A stretch of DNA of 64,000 nt from Epiperipatus broadwayi. Lineage: Eukaryota > Onychophora > Udeonychophora > Euonychophora > Peripatidae. Positions 56,297-64,000 of this stretch are shown in pieces. Both the position numbers and the translations under genes were made by a program. The DNA is taken from positions 308,001 to 372,000 of the forward strand of contig JAQFVV010000113.1 of assembly GCA_028023455.1 (NCBI GenBank), written 5' to 3'. The notes under the pieces were generated by a model. It searched no databases, was not told the DNA's origin, and worked only from the letters and a program-made list of their open reading frames with translations. Numbering within the stretch: the first letter of the stretch is position 1; each line of letters opens with the position of its first letter.

Positions 56297-56392
56297 CGCA
56301 GAGATTTATAATATTTAAGAAATAGTGCATTATCGGAGATTGACTTCCGTTTGAATAATTTCAAAGTTTTCAGTGCTTTATAATAATAGGTT
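56297..56392 (+). repeat. Direct copy of the right half of the 55.9 kb palindrome
   Basis: GCATTATCGGAGATTGACTT and TTCAAAGTTTTCAGTGCTTT match 56010-56080 almost exactly, without the left arm. Confidence 0.8.
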
Positions 56393-58109
56393 TACATAAA
56401 TATTTCTAAGATATATATTAATGCAGAACAATAAAATCTATTAAGAAACATAGCATTAGCAGAAAATATTTTTAATCTTTAGAAGTAGTCAATAGATTTA
56501 AGTTAAATTTTTAAAATAACAGATTTTATAGTTGTCTAAAGCCTGAATGAATTTAACAACAACAACAACAACAACAAAACATTTTACTAGAAATTGCTAC
56601 ACAAAAGTAATAATAATTCACCAATAATAATGTTTCATTTGAGAAAAAGCTTATATATATCAAAATATCTTTTATAGATTGAATTGTTGTAATAACTGAA
56701 AATACTTCTATGATTTATAATGGTTATTAGTAATTTTTATTAACAATATTAATTATTGTTTTATTATATATATAAGATCGAAACATGCATATATAAAATT
56801 TTGTTAAAAGTCATAAAAGTAAATGTTAAGAAAAATTCAAGTAAAAAAACAATAGAGGGTAATGTTATTTTATCATACAAATAGAAAATTAGCACTTTAA
56901 TTCAAATGGTAGATGATATCAAGAATGAAAGAGATAGACAAATATTTATAGAGTAATAAGTAACAATAATTACATCAACAAAACAAACTAGTTCCTAAAA
57001 TTAGAAAATGTTTTGAAATTTCAAGTATTTTAAACAATGAATTGAGATGTATGTTTATATTTATAAAAAATGAAAAGGTGTCAGAAAATAATAAATTATT
57101 ATAGATATTTTAGAAGAGAAATATAAACAAATAGAGAAATTGTTAGTAAAGCTATTATCAAATATCTAAATTATAAAGATATATCAGAGAATTTTGGAAA
57201 AATCCAGTAGAGGTATTGATGCTTGAAGTAAGTATAAAATATAAAATTAGACATTATAATTTTATAAATAGTCAAAATAAGAATCATAGATCACATGACC
57301 CTATTCTCTTAAGCTTGTAAATTATGAACAGTGAGGATTTCCAATTCCTCAACAAGCTATGTGTTAAATGCTAAGCCAAAAAAAGCATTTAAAATATCGA
57401 TGTTTATTATAATTTTATCTTTCTATTGACTATATAATATCTTTATTAAAATCCTAATGATGACTGTAAAGAACTTTGGACTGAAACTAGCCAAAGCAAA
57501 CAAAATAATATTAAAAATGGTTATTATAAAATAGATACAACATCTTAGGTATTAAAAAAAATATCAAAAAGACTTTGAGAATAACATTTATTGATTACAA
57601 AAAGGCATTTATTTATCTGTATATGAAGAATATTTAAAAAATGAAACAACAATTATTAGACTATGACCAATTTTAAAAAAACAATTGTGAAAAAAATAGT
57701 GATTCTACTCATATCTTACCAAAACTTTTTACTTAGTTTTATGAGTAGTATTTTGTGAATTAAGATGAGTAGTTAAAAAATAAAACAAATCGAAATTAGT
57801 TAATTTATCTTAAATTTTTTTCAAATGATGTAGGAGATTTGGTATATACTATAAAAAAAGATTCTAAAGATTGACAACTATAAATTATAAAAAGTTAATA
57901 AAATAAATGAAATTAATCACAGAAGAAAACTTGAATGAGTCTCATCTGGTGCTAATCTTAATATTAAATAGAACTACTCCTATATGTTTGAAAATAATAA
58001 AAAAAAAAACAAATAAATAAATATGTTATAATTTTTTATTACTATAAATAGGTAAGGTAAAAAAGGTAATAGATGAATTAGAATGAAGGTAATTGGTCAA
58101 AGGAATACA

Positions 58110-58255
58110 TTCTGAAAAAACCAACAACTAACAGTTGAATGTATTTGGCATATTTAAATAAAGTTTTTCTGAAGACATTCAATACTCATATTAGATGATG
58201 GAAATAGTCCAATATATAACTAAAATATTATCATCACAAACCTTCAGGAAACCGC
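58110..58255 (+). mobile_element. Family K SINE, tail-only copy
   Basis: ACAGTTGAATGTATTTGGCA, then GATGGAAATAGTCCAATATA and CATCACAAACCTTCAGGAAA, equal to the 3' part of the unit at 7.9-8.2 kb. It lies inside the second RTE copy. Confidence 0.75.
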
Positions 58256-58826
58256 ATTCTGAAAATGACCCTAGAACACAATCAAAAATGAAAGTATAGA
58301 TGTATAGTACTATATAGTATACATGAATATGGGGGGAATTTGGTACATAAAATAAAAGAAAATTTATAAAGAAAATGAGAATGTGGAAAAAGATTTATGT
58401 ATTTAGAATTAAGAGGTTATTTTTGAAAGAAAAAAAAGAAGAGGATATTTATATTATGTACTATATCATGAGATTAAGACACAATAAAAGAGGAATGCCA
58501 AATTATAACTGGACTATGGAAAGATGTGTGTTCGAATTAATAAGAAAAGAATGAAAGGAAAAAAACATTGGTGAGAGAACATACCATTGATATTAGCTGA
58601 AAAAAATAGGAGGCTGAAATAGAGAAGAAATAATAATAGATGAATAACTGAAGTATTAAACTGTATGCCAAAAGATTGCATAAGACCAAAAAAGAGATCT
58701 TGCTTGATTTGAATGAATAATATAAGTAAGTTGAATGCAATGATATGAAAAAGAGAAACTATGGTCCAACAAACTGGATTAAAATGGAAAGATTCCCATA
58801 GTAAATTGGATTGGCAATAGTTATAA

Positions 58827-59150
58827 ATGATTTCTATATCTGCCTATCTTCTACCTACCCATCTAAATGCTTCCTACCTATCTAACTATCTATGTAACTA
58901 TCAATTTACCTATCCATCAATCTATCTATATCCTACCAACCTAAGTAACTACCAACATACCATCTATCCATCCACCCATCTGTCAATATATCTTTATCAA
59001 CCAACCATTCTACCTACCTACCTACCTACCCACCCACCTATCCACCCACTTACCTACCTATCTCTTTATTCACCTACCTATCTACCTACCTACCTACCCA
59101 CCCATCCACCTATCTATATATTTATTTATCTACCTATCTATCTACCAGTG
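58827..59150. repeat. Imperfect CTAT/CTAC/CCAC tetranucleotide tract
   Basis: Same kind of tract as at 26.1-26.6 kb, plus-strand G nearly absent. The 159-codon Tyr/Pro/Leu-rich frame through it is a repeat artefact. Confidence 0.85.
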
Positions 59151-59439
59151 ACAAAGGATGACTTTTTTTTAGGAATGGGAGCATTTATAATGTTTTTATT
59201 TTACTTGCCACAACAATTTTTACATAATAATGCCCAATACATATATATTACACAGCTTTCCAGAGCACATTTCACTATGAGGAATTTTAACATTCACAAA
59301 ACCTAAACTTGAAATGCTAAAAAACAAAAACTGCATCTATGAACTATCATGTGATTGTGGAAATATATTGGTGAAACTATTCATCCCATTTAGAAATGAT
59401 TGAAGGAGAATGAATTGATGATTAGAAAAAAGAATACAT

Positions 59440-60000
59440 ATGTTTTTAAAGTAATTGACCATGCATATACCAATGAACATATGTTCGATTGGGAAATACA
59501 AAAATATTGAACAGAGAAGAAAAGGTAGCAGAAAAAAATTCAAAGAAACTGCTCATATGACAATGGCAAATAACCCTTTAAGTCAACTTAGTATGGTGAT
59601 ATATAATGTCTGGAAGCCATTAATTAACTTTGCTCTTAGGAAAAAATGAGAAAATCAGAAGGAACTTCATATATAAATATATGAAATTTCTAATTATTAT
59701 TACTTTTGCCAGAATGACTCAGTTGGGCAAAAAAATTTCTTAAAATTCAACATTCAAGAATCTAAACGTCCAGGTTCAATTTCCATGCTAATACTGTGCT
59801 GGTCACACCAGCAACATCTAAAGAAGTGGAGAATTATATTAATCGAAATGTTGTGTAGATACTAACCTGTATGCTATTATTAATAGTTGAATGTAATTGG
59901 AAAACTGAATGTAATTGGAAAATTTAAATAAAAGTTGAAACATTTTTCTAAAGACATTCCTGATTTAATGTTATATGATGGAAATAATTCAATATATATA
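59440..60000 (+). mobile_element. Family K SINE with its upstream segment
   Basis: 59700-60000 contains GCCAGAATGACTCAGTTGGG (A box region), CCAGGTTCAATTTCC (B box region) and the family body. 59440-59700 is the inverted equivalent of the spacer at 7684-7920, so this copy shows the full unit in one orientation. Confidence 0.65.
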
Positions 60001-60024
60001 AGTACAAATAATTAGATATATATT

Positions 60025-61050
60025 TAATAATGGTTATTTTGCTAGGAAACCATTAATTACTATTGGTAGACCTAAGGCTAAACTACTTTGCTCAAATACC
60101 CAATAATAGCTTCTTTTTTTTTCATATGTCATAGAATCGGCCGGGACGTGAACTCACAGCCATCTGCAACCAACTACTTGCTTGCAAGGCGGCTGCGATG
60201 ACATCTCCGCTAACAACGCTTGACTTCAGATTTATTAGAAATAAAAAAAAAAAAGTATTCTTTTATTTGTAACCAAATTGTTGAGGGGGGGGGGGTAATT
60301 ATTTTTTTTTACAGAATATCAAAAGCAGATAAGCCTTTTAAGTTTTTATATTTACAAGAATATCCACTAGATTTAAATCAATGTAACAACTTGAGTTAGA
60401 AATTAAAGAGTGTCTTTTTTATTTCTAATTAAACTCAAACAAAAAAGCTATTATTGGATACTAGAGTAAAATAGTTTAGCTTTAGCCCTTCCTAGAAACA
60501 ACAAGTGCTAAATACTTATTAAGTTATTACATGGTTATAACCCCACATTTTGTTTATATAATAATAAATTAAAGAGTGTCTTTTTTATTTCTAATTAAAC
60601 TCAAAACAAAAACTAGAGTAAAATAGTTTAGCCTTAAGTCTGTCAACAGTAATTGATGTTTTCCTAGCAACAACAAGTGCTAAATACATCTCTAGTTATT
60701 ACATGGATGTAACCCCACATTTTGTTTATATCATAATAAATCAATGAAAATATTTCATTTAATACATACAACTCCCCAAGGGATATGAACTATTATTTAC
60801 AACATGTCAAATGAAATGTGAATATTCTAAGTTCTTATAAAAATAGCTGACTAAGTTTAAATTCCTATTACAACTTTGATTAGAAATGAAAGAGAATCTC
60901 CTTTTTATTTCTAGTTAAATTCAACACAAAAACAAAGCTATTTAAGGAATAATAGAGTAAAATAGTTGAGCTTTAAGTCTATCAATAGCAACAACTTCCA
61001 AACATATTTTTAGTTATTACATGAATATATAGACCCACTCTTTACCTCAT
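60025..61050. repeat. Cluster of a 170-bp repeat: one inverted and three direct copies
   Basis: Direct units at about 60396-60557, 60567-60740 and 60878-61050 share TCTTTTTTATTTCTAATTAA, AGAGTAAAATAGTTTAGC and GTGCTAAATAC...ATTACATGG. An inverted unit is at 60025-60112 (GGCTAAACTACTTTGCTCAA). A family T SINE and a G12-13 tract (about 60282-60294) lie between. Confidence 0.65.
60121..60228 (-). mobile_element. SINE family T copy
   Basis: Minus strand: GTCAAGCGTTGTTAGCGGAG, CAGCCGCCTTGCAAGCAAG, GTGAGTTCACGTCCCGG (B box region) and TTCTATGACATATGAAAA with an A tail. Full length. Confidence 0.8.
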
Positions 61051-61429
61051 TTACACGATATATATATAAAAATTAAACATTTGAATAATAAATCAAGTTG
61101 ATGATATAAAGGTCATACTATATACAAAAACAAAGGATTGGATGATTGAGAGATCATCCATTGATGATAATAATCACATATAAGTTGCTGATTATATAAA
61201 TTAGTTAATTACTGGCTATAATTTCGTGCATTCTTTAAGTGTACCTGAATACTGATAAGGAGTAAACAGATATAACTTTATCTAACTGTAGGTGAGGTCA
61301 ATAGTAATGACTATCTAAACTGCAATCATCAAAAGTACAAATTCAAACAAAAATTCCAATAATTGGTATGAAAGCAAAGAAGATAACATGTTAAATTGAC
61401 ACGATTAAATGACTAAAATTTATGTTTAT

Positions 61430-61690
61430 CACTAAACATCACATGATCACTATCTCTTATACTAGCACATAAGTGTTAACAAACAAGGCAAAACTTTCCA
61501 TACAGTAGTGCCACCCTGTGCCAACCAGAGTAATCAATGGATGCCAGAAGGCCACAAGCCAGAAACTAGTCTGGGGATATTGGATAAGTAAGCACCAGAT
61601 AGGGATTTTATGCACAAGCCTTCTGGCATCCATTGATTACTCTAGTTGGCACAGGGTGGCACTACTATATAGAAAGTTTTGTCTTGTTAT
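61430..61690. mobile_element. Short hairpin form of the R element
   Basis: 61490-61550 (GGCAAAACTTTCCATACAGT...) and 61615-61687 (...CTATATAGAAAGTTTTGTC) are inverted copies of the module's outer 65 bp around a core with AGAAACTAGTCTGGGG. Upstream lies the module tail (CACTAAACATCACATGATC). An 87-codon frame across it is not a gene. Confidence 0.7.
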
Positions 61691-61699
61691 TTATATTTA

Positions 61700-62290
61700 T
61701 TTGATAGATGCTTATTTTACACTATATATTTATGACATTCTTAAACATATAATATCCTATAAGAATGATATCATCAATTGAAAATACACAATAATATTTC
61801 TCATTCACTGCTTAATCTAATTACACAATATTGTTCAACTATATCTTTTCTATTCCTCTCCCTTTCAAGTTATTTCCAACTAGCTGGGCAAAAATAAGAT
61901 TTAAACACCAATGCATATTGCATAAAAGATACAGTTTAATAAACTTTATTAACATAATAGAAAATCCATTAAGATAACACCTAGAACAACATCACACATT
62001 AATAAAATATACTAAAATTAAAAAAAAATATTGCATTTAAATAATATTTACAATCGTTCAATAATTTTGGTAGTCTGAATAAGATTAATTGATCATTATA
62101 CAATTTAAAAATTGCCTTTTCTTAAATTTTTTTTTTATGGAAGAAAATTTTACAAACTTTTAAAATAATATAATTCATTAAAAAATCATTTGTAAAAGAT
62201 TAAAAAAGGTTTTTAAATTAACAATTAAAAAATTATTATTTTTTTTAATGAATGATTAAATTAGCTATATGAATATATATATATATGACA
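61700..62290. other. AT-rich DNA, nothing recognised
   Basis: No supported feature. Confidence 0.4.
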
Positions 62291-62308
62291 AATATATTTG
62301 ATAAATAC

Positions 62309-62667
62309 ATATTTAATACAATTAAAGGGATTTGAACGCAGACATTCAAGCTCCACACAGACATCCACTCTATCAAATATAACCATTACACATGGCCACA
62401 TATATGCGAAAAAGATAAACGATCTCCAATATACATATTTCATGCTGAACCAGCACTCATCAATTGGTCCAGATCATCATCTCCCACACATATATATTAT
62501 CAGTGTTCGGTTTATATTAAGATAGCAAATCTACACACTTTAACGGACAGGCTTGTGTATCAGTTATATTGGATCGAGTGGATGCCTATGGGAAGCTTGA
62601 AAGTCTGGGTTCAAATCCCCTTTATACACATTACTTATATTTCAATGTTATATTTAATACAAGTAAA
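62309..62667. mobile_element. Family H element with opposed tRNA-like ends and about 18-bp target duplication
   Basis: The left end GGGATTTGAACGCAGACATT and right end GAAAGTCTGGGTTCAAATCC are inverted B-box blocks. Between them lies the family body (ATCTCCAATATACATATTTC, CAATTGGTCCAGATCATCAT). ATATTTAATACAA(T/G)TAAA borders the insert (62309-62326 and 62650-62667), one mismatch in 18. Unlike the 16.0 kb copy the body is present only once. Confidence 0.72.
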
Positions 62668-62669
62668 TG

Positions 62670-63380
62670 TTAAAATTACTATATAACTAAAAGAAATTAA
62701 ATACTCATTTAAATAATTAAAATGTCAATATAAATAAACTTTAAAATTATAACTATTGCTCAAATAAATTTACTTGTCTAATTTTGACAGTCCTATTTAC
62801 AAAATCTTTCCATTTATATATATATATATATATTCTTTCTTACTATTCGGCCTCTATTCTTCAGAATTAAATATTGGCATGACTTTGATAACTTTCTAGG
62901 CAAACTCAAAAGCTATAATGAAGTTCAAGGTATCATTTTCCAATATAAGTTTGATAATTCTTGCAAAAGCATAATAATGGGAGTGATTATTCTTTCAGTA
63001 ATTCATGCACTGGTTCAAAGTTTTCACCCATTATTCATCTTTACATGATTATGATATAATGTCACTTAAAAATGTAGAAATGCTTATCTTAACTAAACTT
63101 TACTAGCAAATGAAAGGCAACTAAAATTCAAATTTATCTTAAAGCATTTGTTTTCTCATAAGACAAAGGTGTTTATATAATCTTTCCTTTAAATTCAACA
63201 TTTGAGTGCTAAAATTAAATGCTGTGATAAGAAAAAGTTTATAATGAATGCATTTTGAATCAAGCTTAGAACTTTCAAGGCCTGCTTCCAATCTCATATT
63301 CATAGCATTGAGAATTAAGTGGGAGGGGACTATATATCTATATGCAATAGATTTATTCAAATGTATTCAAATTATATGAC
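62670..63380. other. AT-rich DNA, nothing firmly recognised
   Basis: A TA repeat near 62815-62832. A 73-codon minus-strand frame (63360-63139) directly follows the Penelope-like fragment in the same orientation and could be its eroded end, but has no motif. Confidence 0.4.
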
Positions 63381-63384
63381 CCAT

Positions 63385-63690
63385 TTTTTCAATAGGGATA
63401 ATCAGGGTTCTTTGTTGTTTATGGAATTGGGATTTTAGGCTATATGCTATGCTTCTCTGATCTTGTATTTGATATAATTTCACTTGAGCCATATGACTGT
63501 GAGCTCAAATGTATAATCCATTATGTTTTGGTATTTGAGGAAAATAGACTTGTGCTCTGGGTTATTTATCCCTCTTTTATAAAGATATTTATTTTGTAAT
63601 AACCTTGTAGTGAGGCTGGCTTGGGATTCACCATAGTAGATAGTATTGTATTTGGTTTGGATGCATGTTATCTTTTCTTTAATTTATTTA
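63385..63690 (-). pseudogene. Penelope-like element, GIY-YIG endonuclease fragment
   Basis: The minus-strand frame from about 63680 reads KEKITCIQTKYNTIYYGESQ, then SLTTRLLQNKYLYKRGINNP and EHKSIFLKYQ, ending at TGA near 63480. A continuation with KYKIREA lies just after the stop. The pattern 'I.C......IY.GE....L..RL..HK' with the later 'NNP....S' block and 'R..EA' is that of the GIY-YIG nuclease at the C-terminus of Penelope-like retroelements. Tyr-Tyr-Gly replaces the usual Tyr-Val/Ile-Gly. No reverse-transcriptase motif is seen in the last 300 bases, where only A/T-rich sequence remains. Confidence 0.65.
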
Positions 63691-64000
63691 AAAGGATTTT
63701 ACATATTAAACAAAGAATACAGTTTTAAAATATCTTCAATATAAAATAATGATTTGCTTTTCATTTTTCAAATTAAAAAAATGTTTAATTATATTTATGT
63801 TCTTCTTAATCTTATATTTAAAACACTTTTGCTATTATTTTTCTTATATATACCCAAACATATAGGTATGATGCACTAATATACATGAATTAAGTGCATC
63901 TTTTCTTTTAGAGTTATAAAAAATGAAAATTGCTTCTAAAAACACCTGAAATATAAATATAAAAGTAAAAGATCAAATAATTGTATGAGATTAAAATAAA

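Larger units (their letters stand above)
55380..58810 (+). pseudogene. Second RTE-like LINE copy, heavily decayed
   Basis: Scattered blocks on the plus strand: IGHILYYKEKNVKN near 55500 (endonuclease), ITFIDYKKAF near 57570 (catalytic-Asp region), a 'PKLFT.FYE' block near 57720, INHRRKLE near 57920, and ITEVLNCMPKDCIRPKKR near 58640 with FVQQ-like end near 58770. Order and spacing match the neighbouring RTE copy. Interrupted by palindromic modules (55.9-56.4 kb) and a family K tail (58.11-58.25 kb). Confidence 0.6.

Noticed and set aside
1-64000. CRISPR arrays, bacterial promoters, operons, rRNA genes, functional tRNA genes
   Set aside because: No regular short repeats with spacers and no rRNA-like sequence; the tRNA-like blocks lack a full cloverleaf and are SINE heads. 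The window is eukaryotic in character.

Overview
This window looks like nuclear DNA from an invertebrate animal. It is very AT-rich (roughly three quarters A+T, by eye), has no compact operons or long open genes, shows spliced-exon signals (AG...GT flanks around short open frames), and is packed with LINEs, tRNA-derived SINEs, DNA-transposon remnants and long inverted repeats. The mix (RTE/BovB-like and jockey/CR1-like LINEs, a Penelope-like GIY-YIG fragment, a Tc1/mariner-type element, hAT and pogo-like MITEs, several SINE families) would fit a lophotrochozoan such as a mollusc, but the sequence alone does not fix the taxon.

Host coding signal is sparse and nearly all on the minus strand. 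Short open segments with plausible acceptors and donors lie at 50.0, 48.5, 48.2, 29.8, 14.6, 5.8, 4.0 and 3.5 kb. Two neighbouring sets join in phase: 48541-48412 with 48222-48108, and 14635-14596, 5837-5793, 4044-4016, 3540-3422. They could belong to one very large minus-strand gene or to several. I do not recognise the protein.

Layout. 0-3.2 kb: 5' end of a minus-strand LINE (promoter-like 5' UTR, decayed ORF1, endonuclease of ORF2). 3.2-14.7 kb: exons, a YADD reverse-transcriptase remnant, an inverted SINE pair, a CATA microsatellite and a jockey-like LINE tail. 14.7-19.7 kb: tRNA-ended foldbacks and a 1.3 kb three-module repeat. 19.9-26.1 kb: a 6.2 kb structure in which two inverted-repeat pairs interlock (A-B-A'-B'). 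26.1-31.3 kb: a tetranucleotide tract, a mariner-type pseudogene nested in a palindrome, an exon and two hairpins. 33-35.8 kb: minus-strand LINE with reverse transcriptase. 36-42 kb: hairpins and a hAT MITE with a perfect 8-bp target duplication. 42.2-47.2 kb: decayed RTE copies and a pogo-like element. 47.4-50.1 kb: exons. 50.6-58.8 kb: two decayed RTE copies, one split by a second 1.3 kb composite repeat. 59-64 kb: SINEs, a repeat cluster, another tRNA-ended foldback and the Penelope-like fragment.

The main theme is that several unrelated short repeat families occur as inverted multimers flanked by 11-18 bp direct repeats, the size expected of LINE-style target-site duplications. That suggests inverted-dimer retrotransposition is common in this genome. 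All family assignments rest on reading motifs by eye; no database search was run.
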